Of a stretch of 64,000 nt of DNA, positions 52,487 through 62,374 are shown piece after piece. The stretch is from SpSt-333 sp964371615 (lineage in GTDB: Bacteria; Bacteroidota; Ignavibacteria; UBA10030; UBA8401). The stretch spans positions 248,001-312,000 of the forward strand of contig CAYJMS010000002.1 of assembly GCA_964371615.1 (NCBI GenBank). Reading direction: 5' to 3'. The position numbers were made by a program, and so were the translations under genes. Position 1 is the stretch's first letter, and every line of letters starts with the position of its first letter. Below the pieces are notes generated by a model. The model was given only the letters and a program-made list of their open reading frames with translations. It did no database searches and had not been told where the DNA came from.

Positions 52487-54604
52487 TTACTGAAACAGTA
52501 ATCGGCTTTTTGCTATTTTTTGTCCTGATACTGTTTCCAATTGGATTCTTTTTTCAATACTTGTATTGGTAAACATATTCATTATTTTTTCATTATCACC
52601 ATAATAATATTCGTTCAAAAGAGGTAATACTTTATTATTCATTAAATCATTTAAATCTTTTTCTGATTTATTAATGAAAAATGAGTGGCCAATTTGGTAA
52701 TCCGGGCCTAGTTCTTTAAGGATGTTGATATTTAGGTTTTCCAATAATGCTTTAAGAACTTTATCTTTTACTACATTATATTCTGGATACAATGGTATAA
52801 ACGAAAAACGTCTTCTCAGCGCAATATCTACTAATGCTGTACTTCTATCTGCGGTATTCATGGTGCCTATGATAAACAAATTATTGGGGACACCGAATTG
52901 TTTACCTGAATATGGAAGACGAACTTTCAATTCATTTATTGCACCAAGCCTTTTATCTTCTTCAAGCAAAGTAATTATCTCCCCAAATATTTTTGAAATG
53001 TTACCCCTATTTATTTCATCAATTATAAGAACATAATTATTTGGCGTATCTTTTTCCTTCCCTAATAAGCGTTGTATGCGGTCGACAAAAAGATGTTTCT
53101 TGTTAAACTGATAAATTGATTGTTGTGATAGATTCTTGCCATATAAATTATCGGAATCGATGTCAGCATCTTTGATTAACCATTGTACTTTTCGAAAATG
53201 GTGAAATCCTATTTCGGTTTCTTTGCGATATTCGTATTCACCAAGAACTCTACCAATCGCTCGTATTTTTGAATTGCCATATGAAATAAATACAAGATCA
53301 TTTAATCGGATCAGATTTTTAAAGTAATATACAGCCTGTATTCCATATTTTGTTGTCGGATTTGCATATATTTTGCTGATTGCTTCTCGAGATTTATCCC
53401 AATCTCTTGTTGATGGCACGCTTGTAAAATCATTATTGTCTCCCCAACCCAACGCTATACAATTATTTGCCATACAAAACTCAAACACAGAGGCTTCTTC
53501 ACTTTTTGTTGTATCTCCTAAGGACATTTTATAGACATCAACTTTTGAAAAGTCTATATTGCTTGCGATATCTGGCAAAGATAATTCCAAATTCGCTCTA
53601 TCGGCAGTTTTTTTGAATACACCGTCTTCGACTTTATATTTTACCAAATCATTTTCAGTATATGGTCTTATCCCTTCAATAAAATCTTCATAATGATAGG
53701 ATTGATGAAATGTAATAAACTCGATTTGTCCTGTATCCTTGATTTCATTGAATTCCTTAACTAACTCTTTTCTGTTTTTATTTTCACAGTAACTAGGATC
53801 ATTGTGAATTATTTCTAAAGCTTTATTAATTGTATTAAACGTCTTGCCTGTTCCCGGAGGACCATACAATATTGTATTTAGAGGATATTGGAAATGTTTA
53901 CTCATAATATTTACCCTTTTTCGCTTTTGACTTACTTTTTCACTTTTCTTGTAATATCCAACAAGTTTCTTCGCTATGGAATTACTCCAAAACATTGAGT
54001 CAATTATACCCAAATCTTTTTCACCTGTATCTCGCGCTATGCGTTGAAATAGTTCAATCGCATGTGAGTATGTTCCATCCCAACCTAATTTATATAAATG
54101 TTTTTTCGTTGGACCATTTACGATTGGACAAATTGTAGGCTGCAAATAATGGAGCCACGGAGAGAACACGCCTGCTTTTACTTCTGGAATGTCTAATTTT
54201 TCATAATCATCAACGATCGTTTTTGCTATTTCTACACTTTGGACATTAGATATTCCTATTAATAAGGTTTTTACCGCAGCAGCATTTTTCGAGGTAAGTT
54301 TATTAATTGCAGTTTTTCCGACTGCAGTATATCCTGCTCCGTGATTAATAATTAGATTTAAGCAACGTTCACGATTACCAGGATTAAATCCCAGCAATTT
54401 ATAGTACTTATTGAATATATCTTCGTTATCCCCCCTCCAGGCAAACATTTGAATAAAACCAGTTAAGTCTAGTTTCGTTAACTTGTCCATACTTAATTTT
54501 TCGAGAATCAATTCCCTCGCTAACGACGCAAATTTGGTTTGCTCTTTCCTTTCCTCGTAACGCTTGGAATTTCGAAAATCGCTAAATATTTCTTCTATTG
54601 TCAT
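52487..54604 (-). CDS. mcrB: McrB-type GTPase with a PUA/EVE-like domain inserted in the AAA module
   Basis: A 705-residue AAA+ protein. Residues 1-230 are a helical DNA-recognition-type region. Walker A GPPGTGKT is at 248-255, followed by FHQSYHYEDFIEGIRP (299-314). Residues about 350-510 look like a EVE/ASCH (PUA-like) fold (KMSLGDTT, CIALGWGD, NDLVFISYGNSKIRAIGRVL). Walker B VLIIDEINR is at 525-533, the McrB signature TMNTADRS at 581-588 and the arginine-finger region RRRF at 597-600. The insertion separates Walker A from Walker B, an unusual place for a modified-base reader. Functions with McrC. Confidence 0.9.
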   Translation of the reverse strand: MTIEEIFSDFRNSKRYEERKEQTKFASLARELILEKLSMDKLTKLDLTGFIQMFAWRGDNEDIFNKYYKLLGFNPGNRERCLNLIINHGAGYTAVGKTAINKLTSKNAAAVKTLLIGISNVQSVEIAKTIVDDYEKLDIPEVKAGVFSPWLHYLQPTICPIVNGPTKKHLYKLGWDGTYSHAIELFQRIARDTGEKDLGIIDSMFWSNSIAKKLVGYYKKSEKVSQKRKRVNIMSKHFQYPLNTILYGPPGTGKTFNTINKALEIIHNDPSYCENKNRKELVKEFNEIKDTGQIEFITFHQSYHYEDFIEGIRPYTENDLVKYKVEDGVFKKTADRANLELSLPDIASNIDFSKVDVYKMSLGDTTKSEEASVFEFCMANNCIALGWGDNNDFTSVPSTRDWDKSREAISKIYANPTTKYGIQAVYYFKNLIRLNDLVFISYGNSKIRAIGRVLGEYEYRKETEIGFHHFRKVQWLIKDADIDSDNLYGKNLSQQSIYQFNKKHLFVDRIQRLLGKEKDTPNNYVLIIDEINRGNISKIFGEIITLLEEDKRLGAINELKVRLPYSGKQFGVPNNLFIIGTMNTADRSTALVDIALRRRFSFIPLYPEYNVVKDKVLKALLENLNINILKELGPDYQIGHSFFINKSEKDLNDLMNNKVLPLLNEYYYGDNEKIMNMFTNTSIEKRIQLETVSGQKIAKSRLLFQ

Positions 54605-54804
54605 TTTATTTCGAGTTCTGATTTCGAGAAACAGAAATCTATAATTATTCTCTAGAAATATAGCATATTGTAAGATATCATTTCATTACCGATGTAACTG
54701 TCCCTCAAGTCAAGAATCTTTTTTACAATATCCGCTTGGAATTTCCCAGGAAGGATGTTGGGCATGCGTTAACTTTAATCCTATTCATTTATTATTTGCA
54801 ATTC

Positions 54805-55569
54805 TTATATTATTTTATTCCTATTCCTTACAATAGTCACAAATTTATTTTCCAATTTTTCTGCATCCGCACCGAAATGTGCTTGTCGATGATGATTAGG
54901 ACATAGAGCAATAACATTTTCGACAGTATCTTTTCCAATATTCCCTAATGCAATGATATGGTGTGCTTCTAAATAAAATCCCCCATTTGTTTTCGCAAAA
55001 CCCAATTCCCGACAATATTCGCATTTGCCTTTGGCTAAATCCATAACGTATTTTCTTACTTTTGGATCACGTTTAACGACAAATCCAGACCGAAGAGCTC
55101 TATCCGGTGAATCTGAACCGCTTGGTGGTTCTGCAATATCTAAAAGTGCATTATCCTGCTTTTTGAAAGCACCACGAGTGACGTTTGCAAATGGAATCTT
55201 TTCCCCTAATTTTGCATAAACGAATTCTTTTTTCTTATAAAATCGTAATGGAATAAGGTATTCATTGATAGCGCTCTTGATTTTTCGAGGATTTGCTTTA
55301 GGATCTTCAGCGATACATTCAATTCCATAAGAAGGAACTCCTTCGGCAATGACAACATTTAATATCTTCTTCAAGTCATTATATCCACGAATATTTCGTT
55401 TATCAATTAATGGACCGAGAATCTGGTATTCATTATTTTTTATTAAATCTTCCCATAATGTAAATACAGATCTTTCTTTATTTTCCGCAATTGCACACCA
55501 AGACCACCGTGGATTTGATGGACGAGTTCCTATTGCTTCAAACAACTGATTTCTGGTTAATGTTTTCAT
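54805..55569 (-). CDS. HNH endonuclease (McrA-like)
   Basis: A 254-residue protein. Residues 1-150 have no recognised domain. The C-terminus is a zinc-bound HNH nuclease: KCEYC (182-186), LEAHHIIALGN (200-210), then DTVENVIALCPNHHRQAHFG with Cys223 and the HH pair. Such nucleases often cut modified DNA. It is 32 bp downstream of hsdR and about 200 bp upstream of mcrB, so it could belong to either system; composition is nearer mcrB. The 200-bp gap to mcrB shows nothing recognisable. Confidence 0.88.
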   Translation of the reverse strand: MKTLTRNQLFEAIGTRPSNPRWSWCAIAENKERSVFTLWEDLIKNNEYQILGPLIDKRNIRGYNDLKKILNVVIAEGVPSYGIECIAEDPKANPRKIKSAINEYLIPLRFYKKKEFVYAKLGEKIPFANVTRGAFKKQDNALLDIAEPPSGSDSPDRALRSGFVVKRDPKVRKYVMDLAKGKCEYCRELGFAKTNGGFYLEAHHIIALGNIGKDTVENVIALCPNHHRQAHFGADAEKLENKFVTIVRNRNKII

Positions 55570-55601
55570 ATTTTTAGTCTACATAAATTTAAACCATTAT
55601 T

Positions 55602-58600
55602 TCAAAGATACCGCTCATACACATGCTCAAAAACAGCCGCTACTTTTTGGTCGTATATATCTTTCGTAAAGATTAGCGGTAGTCCTGAATCGAGTTCATC
55701 TTCGATGGCAAGTTTTACGGTTGACCGTGAGGCACTTTTCTGTCTCCAATCAAGTACCAACAGTGTCTTCACTTTCACCAACAACGCTTTCGCAACCTTT
55801 TTGACTTCATTTCGCTCTTCCGGACTCAACTCCGGCGCCGGTCTCGTCAGGATATCGAAAATCACCAACTCTTCCTCTGTCATATTCTCACGGACATGCC
55901 GTTGTTCTTCCTCTGACAGACTCTTACTCAATTCGACCAATTGATCGAACAACTCCTGAATGCTCCGTGTACCGGCATTGTAGCTCTCGATCAACTCCTC
56001 GAACTTTTGATGAAAATCTGCTCTGGTCTTATTGATACGGATGAGCTTATCAAGATGCGCACGGATGGCTGCTTTCAGAATTTCCAATTCCGTATTCCGC
56101 TTCAGAGATTTCTCGAACCGCTTCTTCAATGCTGCAAAATCGACTTTGGAAAGGTCCAACACCGGACCATGCATCGTCGGCTCCGATACACCAGTCACCG
56201 ATGCGTCCAGAAGCCCCGCGATATCTCCCATGACTGCCGAAATATCAGCAGGGGTGGGATTGATCTTGGATTTGATTCCTGAAGCTATTGCAGCAAGACA
56301 AGCAACTTCATTGCTATATTTTGCGGCGACAGGATCCGGCTTGATTGCATTGTAAATGGTAGACACAAACCGTTCTTGGCTCAAAAAGTCCCGACGAATA
56401 GCATCTGGCGAAATGAGCGCTTCAATTGCTTCATCGATAAGCTTTAGCCGATCGAATGTGCCGGAAGTAGTTTTTACAATCGATTTTATCTGCACATCAT
56501 GTGCAGCACAATATGAAGTCGCTTCAGTGAGTGCTTCCTTGAGGGTCTCCAACAATTTTTGTTTATCCTTCACCGGACGCATCCCGCCATCTCCGGTTCC
56601 ATATATCGCCAATGCTTTTTCAAGAGAGGCAAAAACATTTGCGTAATCCACAATCAAGCCGCTGTGCTTGCCGGGATAAACACGGTTCGCTCTTGCGATG
56701 GTCTGCATGAGTGTATGGTTCCTCATCGGTTTGTCGAGATAGACCACAGAGCAGCTCGGCGCATCAAAACCGGTAAGCCACATGGCGCAGACGAAGACAA
56801 TGGAGAGCGGATCGGTCGGGTCCTTGAACCTCTCATCGAGCGAAGGATCGGATTCGACCATCCGTTTGCGGTGCGGGGCGATATCCAGACCGAGCGTTTT
56901 CATCTGCTCGATCTCATTTTGTCCCGGTGAGACGATGAGCGCCATATCGGTCTTGCGTAATAGCTCCTGTCGCTGTTCGAGTTCGCTACGTACTTCTCGT
57001 GAAAGATCCATTCGCGCCAATTCGGCGGTCACGCGGTCCGCCTCCACCCCCCAATACTTCCTCACTTTGTCAAGCATCCGGAGCGCGGTCGCTTTGTCGA
57101 TAGAGACAACCATCGCCTTGCCGATGAAGCCGCGTCCGAGGTAATGCCTGACGATATCCTTGGCTATGCTCTCCAGGCGGTCATCGCGTGTGATGATGTG
57201 ATACTGACGGCTGAGCTCCCGTTCCAGTTTGCTCTCCTGCTCCGGGTCCAACTCCGCTTCTTCGATAAGCCGATAGATATCATCGTTCAGATCGGGATTC
57301 ACCAACTGCAGCTCGGGGGTGCGGTTCTCATAATAGAGCGGGACTGTGGCGCCATCCTCAACCGATTGCTGGAAGTCATAGATGGAGACGTAATCGCCGA
57401 AGAGTTCTTTGGTCTTTTCCGAGCCGACGATGATGGGAGTGCCGGTGAATGCCACAAAGAGCGCATTTGGGAGCGCCGCTCGCATGTTCATGGCCATGGT
57501 GTCGTACTGGCTGCGATGCGCCTCGTCCGTTATGACGATCACATCGCGCCGGTCGCACAATTCTTCGGAGGTCTGGAACTTATGGATGAGCGTAAAAACG
57601 TAGCGGTGATTCTCTTTGAGCAATCCCCGCAAATGAGCACCGCTCTCGGCATGGCACGCATCCCCCTCGCTCTCGCTCACCGCTCCGCAAGCTTTGAAGG
57701 TCTTAGCGATCTGTTTGTCCAGCTCGATGCGGTCGGTCACCACCACAAAGGTCCAATTGCCGGAATATTTTCGGAGAATTTTTTGGGAGAAAAAGACCAT
57801 TGAGAAGCTCTTGCCGCTCCCTTGGGTCTGCCAGAAGACGCCGCCTCGGCCGTGACCGAGGGAACGAGCTTCCAGAGCCGCTTCGATGGCGCTGTTCACA
57901 CCGAGATACTGATGATTCTGTCCGATAATCTTTACAAGACCGGACTTTTGCTCTGAGAAAAGCGTGAAGTTCTCCACGATGTCCAGCAATCGGGTTTTAT
58001 CGCAGGTGCCGCGGAGCATCGTTTCGAGCGAAACCGTTCTCGATTCTTTCTCGGATTCGATCCGCTTCCATTCAAAGAAGCGTTCCCAATCTGCTGTAAG
58101 GGAGCCGATGCGGCTTTCTGTGCCGTTGGAGGCGATCATAAACGCATTGTACCAGAAGAGCTGCGGTATCTCTTTCTTGTAATGGGTGAGATTCTCGTCG
58201 AATGCAGCGCGGGCCGGGACGCCGGGCTTTTTAAGTTCGATGACGACGAGCGGTAGGCCGTTGACAAAGCCGATAAGGTCAGGACGACAAGTATAGAGCG
58301 AACCAGTGATGGTTAATTGACTGACCAGCAGGAAGTCATTATTGGCTGGATTCTCCCAGTCGATGACACGCACCCGCTCTATCTTTTGCCCACCGCGTAT
58401 TGTGTCGGGGACTGAGACGGGAATCCCCTCCTTCAGTAACTGATGTACTTCACGATTGGCATGCTCCGGAAGCATCGCCGAGCGGTCGAGGATGAGTGCA
58501 TCTATTGCGGTTTTAATTGCTTCGGGATCTAATGAGGGATTGTTACGAACCATTACTGAACGTAAATGGCTAAGTACGACAACTTCAGACTTACTCTCAC

Positions 58601-58724
58601 GACCAAGCGTTCCAGCAACACCAAAGACTTCCTCCATGCTAGTAATTGTCTGCCAACCAATGGCATCAAACAATCCAAGTGCAGGCTTTTCCACAAGGTG
58701 TTCTTCAGTGTAGGCGTGGGGCAT
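55602..58724 (-). CDS. hsdR: Type I restriction enzyme, R subunit (HsdR)
   Basis: About 1040 residues. N-terminal nuclease: RPDLIGFVNGLPLVVIELKK with the D...ExK site at about 149, 163 and 165. SF2 translocase: Walker A WQTQGSGKSFSM near 300, DEAH in VIVITDEAHRSQYD near 400, and motif VI-like MQTIARANRVYPGKHSG. ATG 58724 begins the conserved PHAYTEEHLVEKPAL start and lies 2 nt after the preceding stop; a TTG at 58742 would overlap. It restricts DNA lacking the methylation set by HsdMS. It is separated from hsdS by the three ABC-3C genes. Confidence 0.94.
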   Translation of the reverse strand: MPHAYTEEHLVEKPALGLFDAIGWQTITSMEEVFGVAGTLGRESKSEVVVLSHLRSVMVRNNPSLDPEAIKTAIDALILDRSAMLPEHANREVHQLLKEGIPVSVPDTIRGGQKIERVRVIDWENPANNDFLLVSQLTITGSLYTCRPDLIGFVNGLPLVVIELKKPGVPARAAFDENLTHYKKEIPQLFWYNAFMIASNGTESRIGSLTADWERFFEWKRIESEKESRTVSLETMLRGTCDKTRLLDIVENFTLFSEQKSGLVKIIGQNHQYLGVNSAIEAALEARSLGHGRGGVFWQTQGSGKSFSMVFFSQKILRKYSGNWTFVVVTDRIELDKQIAKTFKACGAVSESEGDACHAESGAHLRGLLKENHRYVFTLIHKFQTSEELCDRRDVIVITDEAHRSQYDTMAMNMRAALPNALFVAFTGTPIIVGSEKTKELFGDYVSIYDFQQSVEDGATVPLYYENRTPELQLVNPDLNDDIYRLIEEAELDPEQESKLERELSRQYHIITRDDRLESIAKDIVRHYLGRGFIGKAMVVSIDKATALRMLDKVRKYWGVEADRVTAELARMDLSREVRSELEQRQELLRKTDMALIVSPGQNEIEQMKTLGLDIAPHRKRMVESDPSLDERFKDPTDPLSIVFVCAMWLTGFDAPSCSVVYLDKPMRNHTLMQTIARANRVYPGKHSGLIVDYANVFASLEKALAIYGTGDGGMRPVKDKQKLLETLKEALTEATSYCAAHDVQIKSIVKTTSGTFDRLKLIDEAIEALISPDAIRRDFLSQERFVSTIYNAIKPDPVAAKYSNEVACLAAIASGIKSKINPTPADISAVMGDIAGLLDASVTGVSEPTMHGPVLDLSKVDFAALKKRFEKSLKRNTELEILKAAIRAHLDKLIRINKTRADFHQKFEELIESYNAGTRSIQELFDQLVELSKSLSEEEQRHVRENMTEEELVIFDILTRPAPELSPEERNEVKKVAKALLVKVKTLLVLDWRQKSASRSTVKLAIEDELDSGLPLIFTKDIYDQKVAAVFEHVYERYL

Positions 58725-58726
58725 TG

Positions 58727-60667
58727 CTAAATTTGTCTCCAATTTTCAGGAACTAATTTTGTGCCACTCCGCCATTTTTCAACGACAGCATCCTGATACC
58801 AAGATTCATTTAGATCTGCGTGTTCAGTAATAATTATCTGAAACTGTGGTGCAAGTTTCTTTACAACTTCAAATACCAATTCAAACATTCGTCGTAATGC
58901 AATTCGATCTTCATTTTGAATAGAATCAATTGATCCGTCTACATCTTTTTCTGGTGGGAAATAAACCTGCGAAGGCTGGTCTAAAAAAAGGAATCGCGGA
59001 ATTGGGCGATTGTTCTCAGTGAACCAACTATGCAAAGCTAGATGCCCAATCAAGTGATATCCTACCCAATTTTCTCCGCTACCCATTCGGTCCATTGTAA
59101 TTGGACCTTCCGCTGTGTCAGCACTGATTGTTAGTTTCTTCAAATTAAATCTCAGTGGATGAGTTGAGTGTTCCAATTGCAGTCTTTTTGCCCAAACCGT
59201 CATGCTCCCGCCGATTAAAGCAACCATAGAATCAAGTTTCTCCCGTATCGTTTCATCACTCAATTCAGTTTCCAAAGCATCATATTGTTTGCGTAGTTCC
59301 TCAGCCTCATGTAGTAAGGATGTGGTATCAGGTAACTCAGGAAGACTTTCCAGATAGAGACTAATTCGACCAAGAATATGCGCCCGTTTAGCTGCTTCAT
59401 CTTCTGCACGTCCGATCTGTTCGTTTACGCTTCTAACTGCTTCTAATTCAGCTCTGTTTTGTGTTAGTCGACGTTGGATGTCTGAAGCTTTATCCTCAAG
59501 TTCAGAAATAGCCTTCTCCATTTGCGGCTCAGATCGTGTTACAGCGTCCAATCGTGTCGAGACGGCTACAAGGGATTTTTGAATTTGCAATACCGTTGGA
59601 GGGGCATTTTCATTTATTAATGCATTTGAACAAAGTGGACATATTTCACCCGGGATAGACTCACCAAATATTCCTATTGATTTAAGGCGAGCCTGTTGCT
59701 CTGACGCTTCTTGTGAAAAAGAATTTTCGTCTTTCTTAAATGCACGTGCGACTGCAATTTGGTCGCGAAGCCACCGATATTCGGAAAGTAACGATGATCT
59801 TATTTCAGATAACCGAGTATATTCTGATCTGTCCTGTATACTTTCTTCTACGTGAATCATCGGCTTCGATGCAACTTCACGAAGTGCTGTAACGACTGAG
59901 TCCCAGTTGTTGCTCTCTATAACCGTGCTCAGTCCGCAATCACGAGCCTGCGCAAGAATCGTGGAGGCTTTGCTAACACCATCCCCATGGAGAGCAGCAA
60001 GTTCATTTAGTCTGCGTTCGCAGTTTTTAAGTTTCTCCTTAATTCGCCTTAGTTCTTCTCGTTTCTTGACGTAGTCATCTGTAACAGCACCCAAAAAATA
60101 TGGGAATGCATCTTTTAGTGACTGTGCAATGAAGTTGTCCGAACAGCGATGGAAAAGTTGATTACGCCGAATGATTTCATCTTGGGGTTGAAAACATAGA
60201 AGAAGGGCATGACGAAAATTTGCTGAAAGGTTAGCCCGACGTTGACCAATTGGCGTTTCGTGAATATTGTCTGCAATCCCACACCATCCTGTTAGAAGGT
60301 TTTCTACACCTTCTCTGTTTGTCGTTTGGTGCAATGCGCTTGCTTCTGGAATTACAACATTTTTTGCGATCTCAACATAACATTCTTCGGTTGCCGTTGC
60401 CCCTAGCGGAGGACATCGTCTAGCAATTAAGGCCTGACCATTAACCAATTGAAGTCTTATGGCAAACCATGCAACCGCTTTTCTAATTATTCCTTCTGGT
60501 ATTCTGCATTCACTACTACCGAAACAATAATCTACAATATCAATTAAGGCGGATTTGCCGGTCTTAGATGCTCCAGTAATGACATTAACTTCACCTGGTT
60601 TTAGTGTCAGATTTCTAATTTGACCATCATGGCTATAAAGGACAATACTTAATATTTGAATACTCAT
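58727..60667 (-). CDS. Rad50/SMC-like ABC ATPase, DUF3732 (ABC-3C ATPase component)
   Basis: A 646-residue ATPase. Walker A GASKTGKS at 32-39; two coiled-coil arms flank a zinc hook CPLC at 343-346 (PGEICPLCSNALI). The signature-like loop MGSGENWVGYHL is at 528-539, Walker B RFLFLDQPSQVYFP at 558-571 and the switch His in ITEHADL (616). Family knowledge puts such ATPases in ABC-three-component conflict systems with a middle component and an effector, both of which are the next two genes upstream. ATGA overlap with the middle component. Predicted sensor/activator, inferred to detect invading or damaged nucleic acid. Confidence 0.9.
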   Translation of the reverse strand: MSIQILSIVLYSHDGQIRNLTLKPGEVNVITGASKTGKSALIDIVDYCFGSSECRIPEGIIRKAVAWFAIRLQLVNGQALIARRCPPLGATATEECYVEIAKNVVIPEASALHQTTNREGVENLLTGWCGIADNIHETPIGQRRANLSANFRHALLLCFQPQDEIIRRNQLFHRCSDNFIAQSLKDAFPYFLGAVTDDYVKKREELRRIKEKLKNCERRLNELAALHGDGVSKASTILAQARDCGLSTVIESNNWDSVVTALREVASKPMIHVEESIQDRSEYTRLSEIRSSLLSEYRWLRDQIAVARAFKKDENSFSQEASEQQARLKSIGIFGESIPGEICPLCSNALINENAPPTVLQIQKSLVAVSTRLDAVTRSEPQMEKAISELEDKASDIQRRLTQNRAELEAVRSVNEQIGRAEDEAAKRAHILGRISLYLESLPELPDTTSLLHEAEELRKQYDALETELSDETIREKLDSMVALIGGSMTVWAKRLQLEHSTHPLRFNLKKLTISADTAEGPITMDRMGSGENWVGYHLIGHLALHSWFTENNRPIPRFLFLDQPSQVYFPPEKDVDGSIDSIQNEDRIALRRMFELVFEVVKKLAPQFQIIITEHADLNESWYQDAVVEKWRSGTKLVPENWRQI

Positions 60668-61167
60668 GGTTTGACTCCGAGTAAAGATAGCACAGTTTCA
60701 GCATTACCTGCTCTTGAAAACCACTTGCCTAAGAATTCTGCTCTAGTAGCACAGTTGCGGACTTCATCTGAAGAATCTCGAAGCGTCCTGATAATTTTTT
60801 TCTTCCAATCTGGGTTAGCCTTCACAATCGATTGTTCGAATTGAAGTATTCCATGTATTCCACCAAAACGAAGTGCATCTTTAGTAAATGGAACAAGCAA
60901 TCGTGCTCTATCAGCAATTGTGGATGGAGCAAGTGGATTATTGCCTAGCCAGATAGGCAAGGACGTAGTCACCATTCGCGGAAGTGACTCTCGAATCTCC
61001 CTATGGAGAATAATTGGAAGGACTAAAAAACATTTTTCGAATTCAATACCAACCCGATTATTTCCAATATCAGCATGTGCGCGTGCAGAATGCCATAACA
61101 AAAGTGTACAAAAGCTCGGATTAAGTAATCGTTGTTCTTCAGGTGGACGTTCGCTCCAATGAATCAT
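60664..61167 (-). CDS. ABC-three-component system middle component
   Basis: A 167-residue protein of the MC family: WSERPPEEQRLLNPSFCTLL followed by FEKCFLVLPIILHREIRESL and WLGNNPLAPSTIADRARLL. The RPPEEQ...NPSFC start and FLVLPI..H...R..LP block are the recurring MC signature. It has no catalytic motif and presumably bridges ATPase and effector. Four-base ATGA overlaps on both sides show strict translational coupling. Confidence 0.85.
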   Translation of the reverse strand: MIHWSERPPEEQRLLNPSFCTLLLWHSARAHADIGNNRVGIEFEKCFLVLPIILHREIRESLPRMVTTSLPIWLGNNPLAPSTIADRARLLVPFTKDALRFGGIHGILQFEQSIVKANPDWKKKIIRTLRDSSDEVRNCATRAEFLGKWFSRAGNAETVLSLLGVKP

Positions 61168-62372
61168 ACTGATGCCTCTGTCCCTAGTAAGTGCGCCAAC
61201 CGTTCACGAAATTCCATATGCCATCCAACGCGCAAGTTATCAGCAAGGATATGCATGGAACCACGAAATACAAAAGGTTCTGTAACAGCAGGACGAATAG
61301 AAATGCAAGTTCTTTCAGCCCACTCAAGAACTTTTCGAGCGGCACCCTCTTTCGCCTGTTCAGCAGCATTGTCCCCTAATTCATCTCGCATTGCTTCAAA
61401 AACAAGTCCCCATTCCTCTACAAGTTTACGTTCGTAGTTGTTCAAATCTCCGACCATTAAGAGATCATGTCGAAGCCAACGCGATCTTTGTTCAAACGCT
61501 CGATAGTAATCTCGCACGGCACCTGCAACTCGGCGTTTTCCAACCTTTGCCAATTCCAATTGGCGCACAAATAGGAAATCACCGTATGCAGCTATATCAG
61601 AATCGTCTAGGCTGAAATTTAATAAATCATCTGCAATTGGAAGCGAATCTTGTTTGAATTGTTCACGAAGATCTGACATCTGTGATTCAAGTTCTGCTCC
61701 AAGAATTCTATCACCAACATTAATACGAGCCATTTGGTTGACAACACGCCGTAGCCACCACCCTTCGAGATATTGAAGAAATGCATCTTGGTATTGACGC
61801 TCTGTAGCCCAAAATATCTCTGCTTTTAAATCATCGTTTAAGTTCCCAATTGTCGGGGTCCCATCTAATATAACAACACGGTCAAGAATCGTACGACGGT
61901 CTGCAACAGGAGTATCAAGAAAAGATTTATATGCTGCGGCGTTTTCTTGACTGGAAGAAGTTTGTGCGGTTATTTCTAATGTAATAAGTGCTGATGCAAT
62001 GTCTCGATCATTTTGACAAAGTTTTGAAGCAACAGAGCCATTACCAACTGTTGAAGTAGTCACTAAGTATAAATTTGTTTCAGTGGGGATGATTTTTGCT
62101 GATGCACCTTCAAACCACACCCGGAGGGTCTTCCAAAGATCGGTAGATGCATCAGTCAATACTGCTGGTCGAGTTAGGTGATGTTTTGTTTGTAAAAGTT
62201 CATCTGGTCGACCATTTGACTCAAAGGTCACATCGTCAATAGTTTCAAGCGACACTAAAAAGTCGGAATTAACTTTAAGACGTTTGAGTGCCCAGAGCAG
62301 ACCAAGTCTCGCCTGGTAAAGGTAACCCAACGCAGAATCAGCAGCAGAAAATTGGCTAACGTTAGAACTCAT
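61164..62372 (-). CDS. ABC-three-component effector with PD-(D/E)xK-like N-terminus
   Basis: A 402-residue protein. Residues 10-70 contain the opening of a restriction-type nuclease found in Cap4/DUF4297-like effectors: SALGYLYQARLGLLWALKRL, then Glu43-x2-Asp46-Asp47 (LETIDDVTF) and DELLQTKHH with Gln61-x-Lys63. DLWKTLRVWF follows, as in these nucleases. The C-terminal half (from about residue 225) is helical, with WLRHDLLMVGDLNNYERKLV and WHMEFRERLAHL, matching the C-terminal domains that join MC in ABC-3C systems. Predicted DNA-cleaving toxin activated by the ATPase. It lies 2 nt after hsdS. Confidence 0.8.
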   Translation of the reverse strand: MSSNVSQFSAADSALGYLYQARLGLLWALKRLKVNSDFLVSLETIDDVTFESNGRPDELLQTKHHLTRPAVLTDASTDLWKTLRVWFEGASAKIIPTETNLYLVTTSTVGNGSVASKLCQNDRDIASALITLEITAQTSSSQENAAAYKSFLDTPVADRRTILDRVVILDGTPTIGNLNDDLKAEIFWATERQYQDAFLQYLEGWWLRRVVNQMARINVGDRILGAELESQMSDLREQFKQDSLPIADDLLNFSLDDSDIAAYGDFLFVRQLELAKVGKRRVAGAVRDYYRAFEQRSRWLRHDLLMVGDLNNYERKLVEEWGLVFEAMRDELGDNAAEQAKEGAARKVLEWAERTCISIRPAVTEPFVFRGSMHILADNLRVGWHMEFRERLAHLLGTEASV

Positions 62373-62374
62373 AT

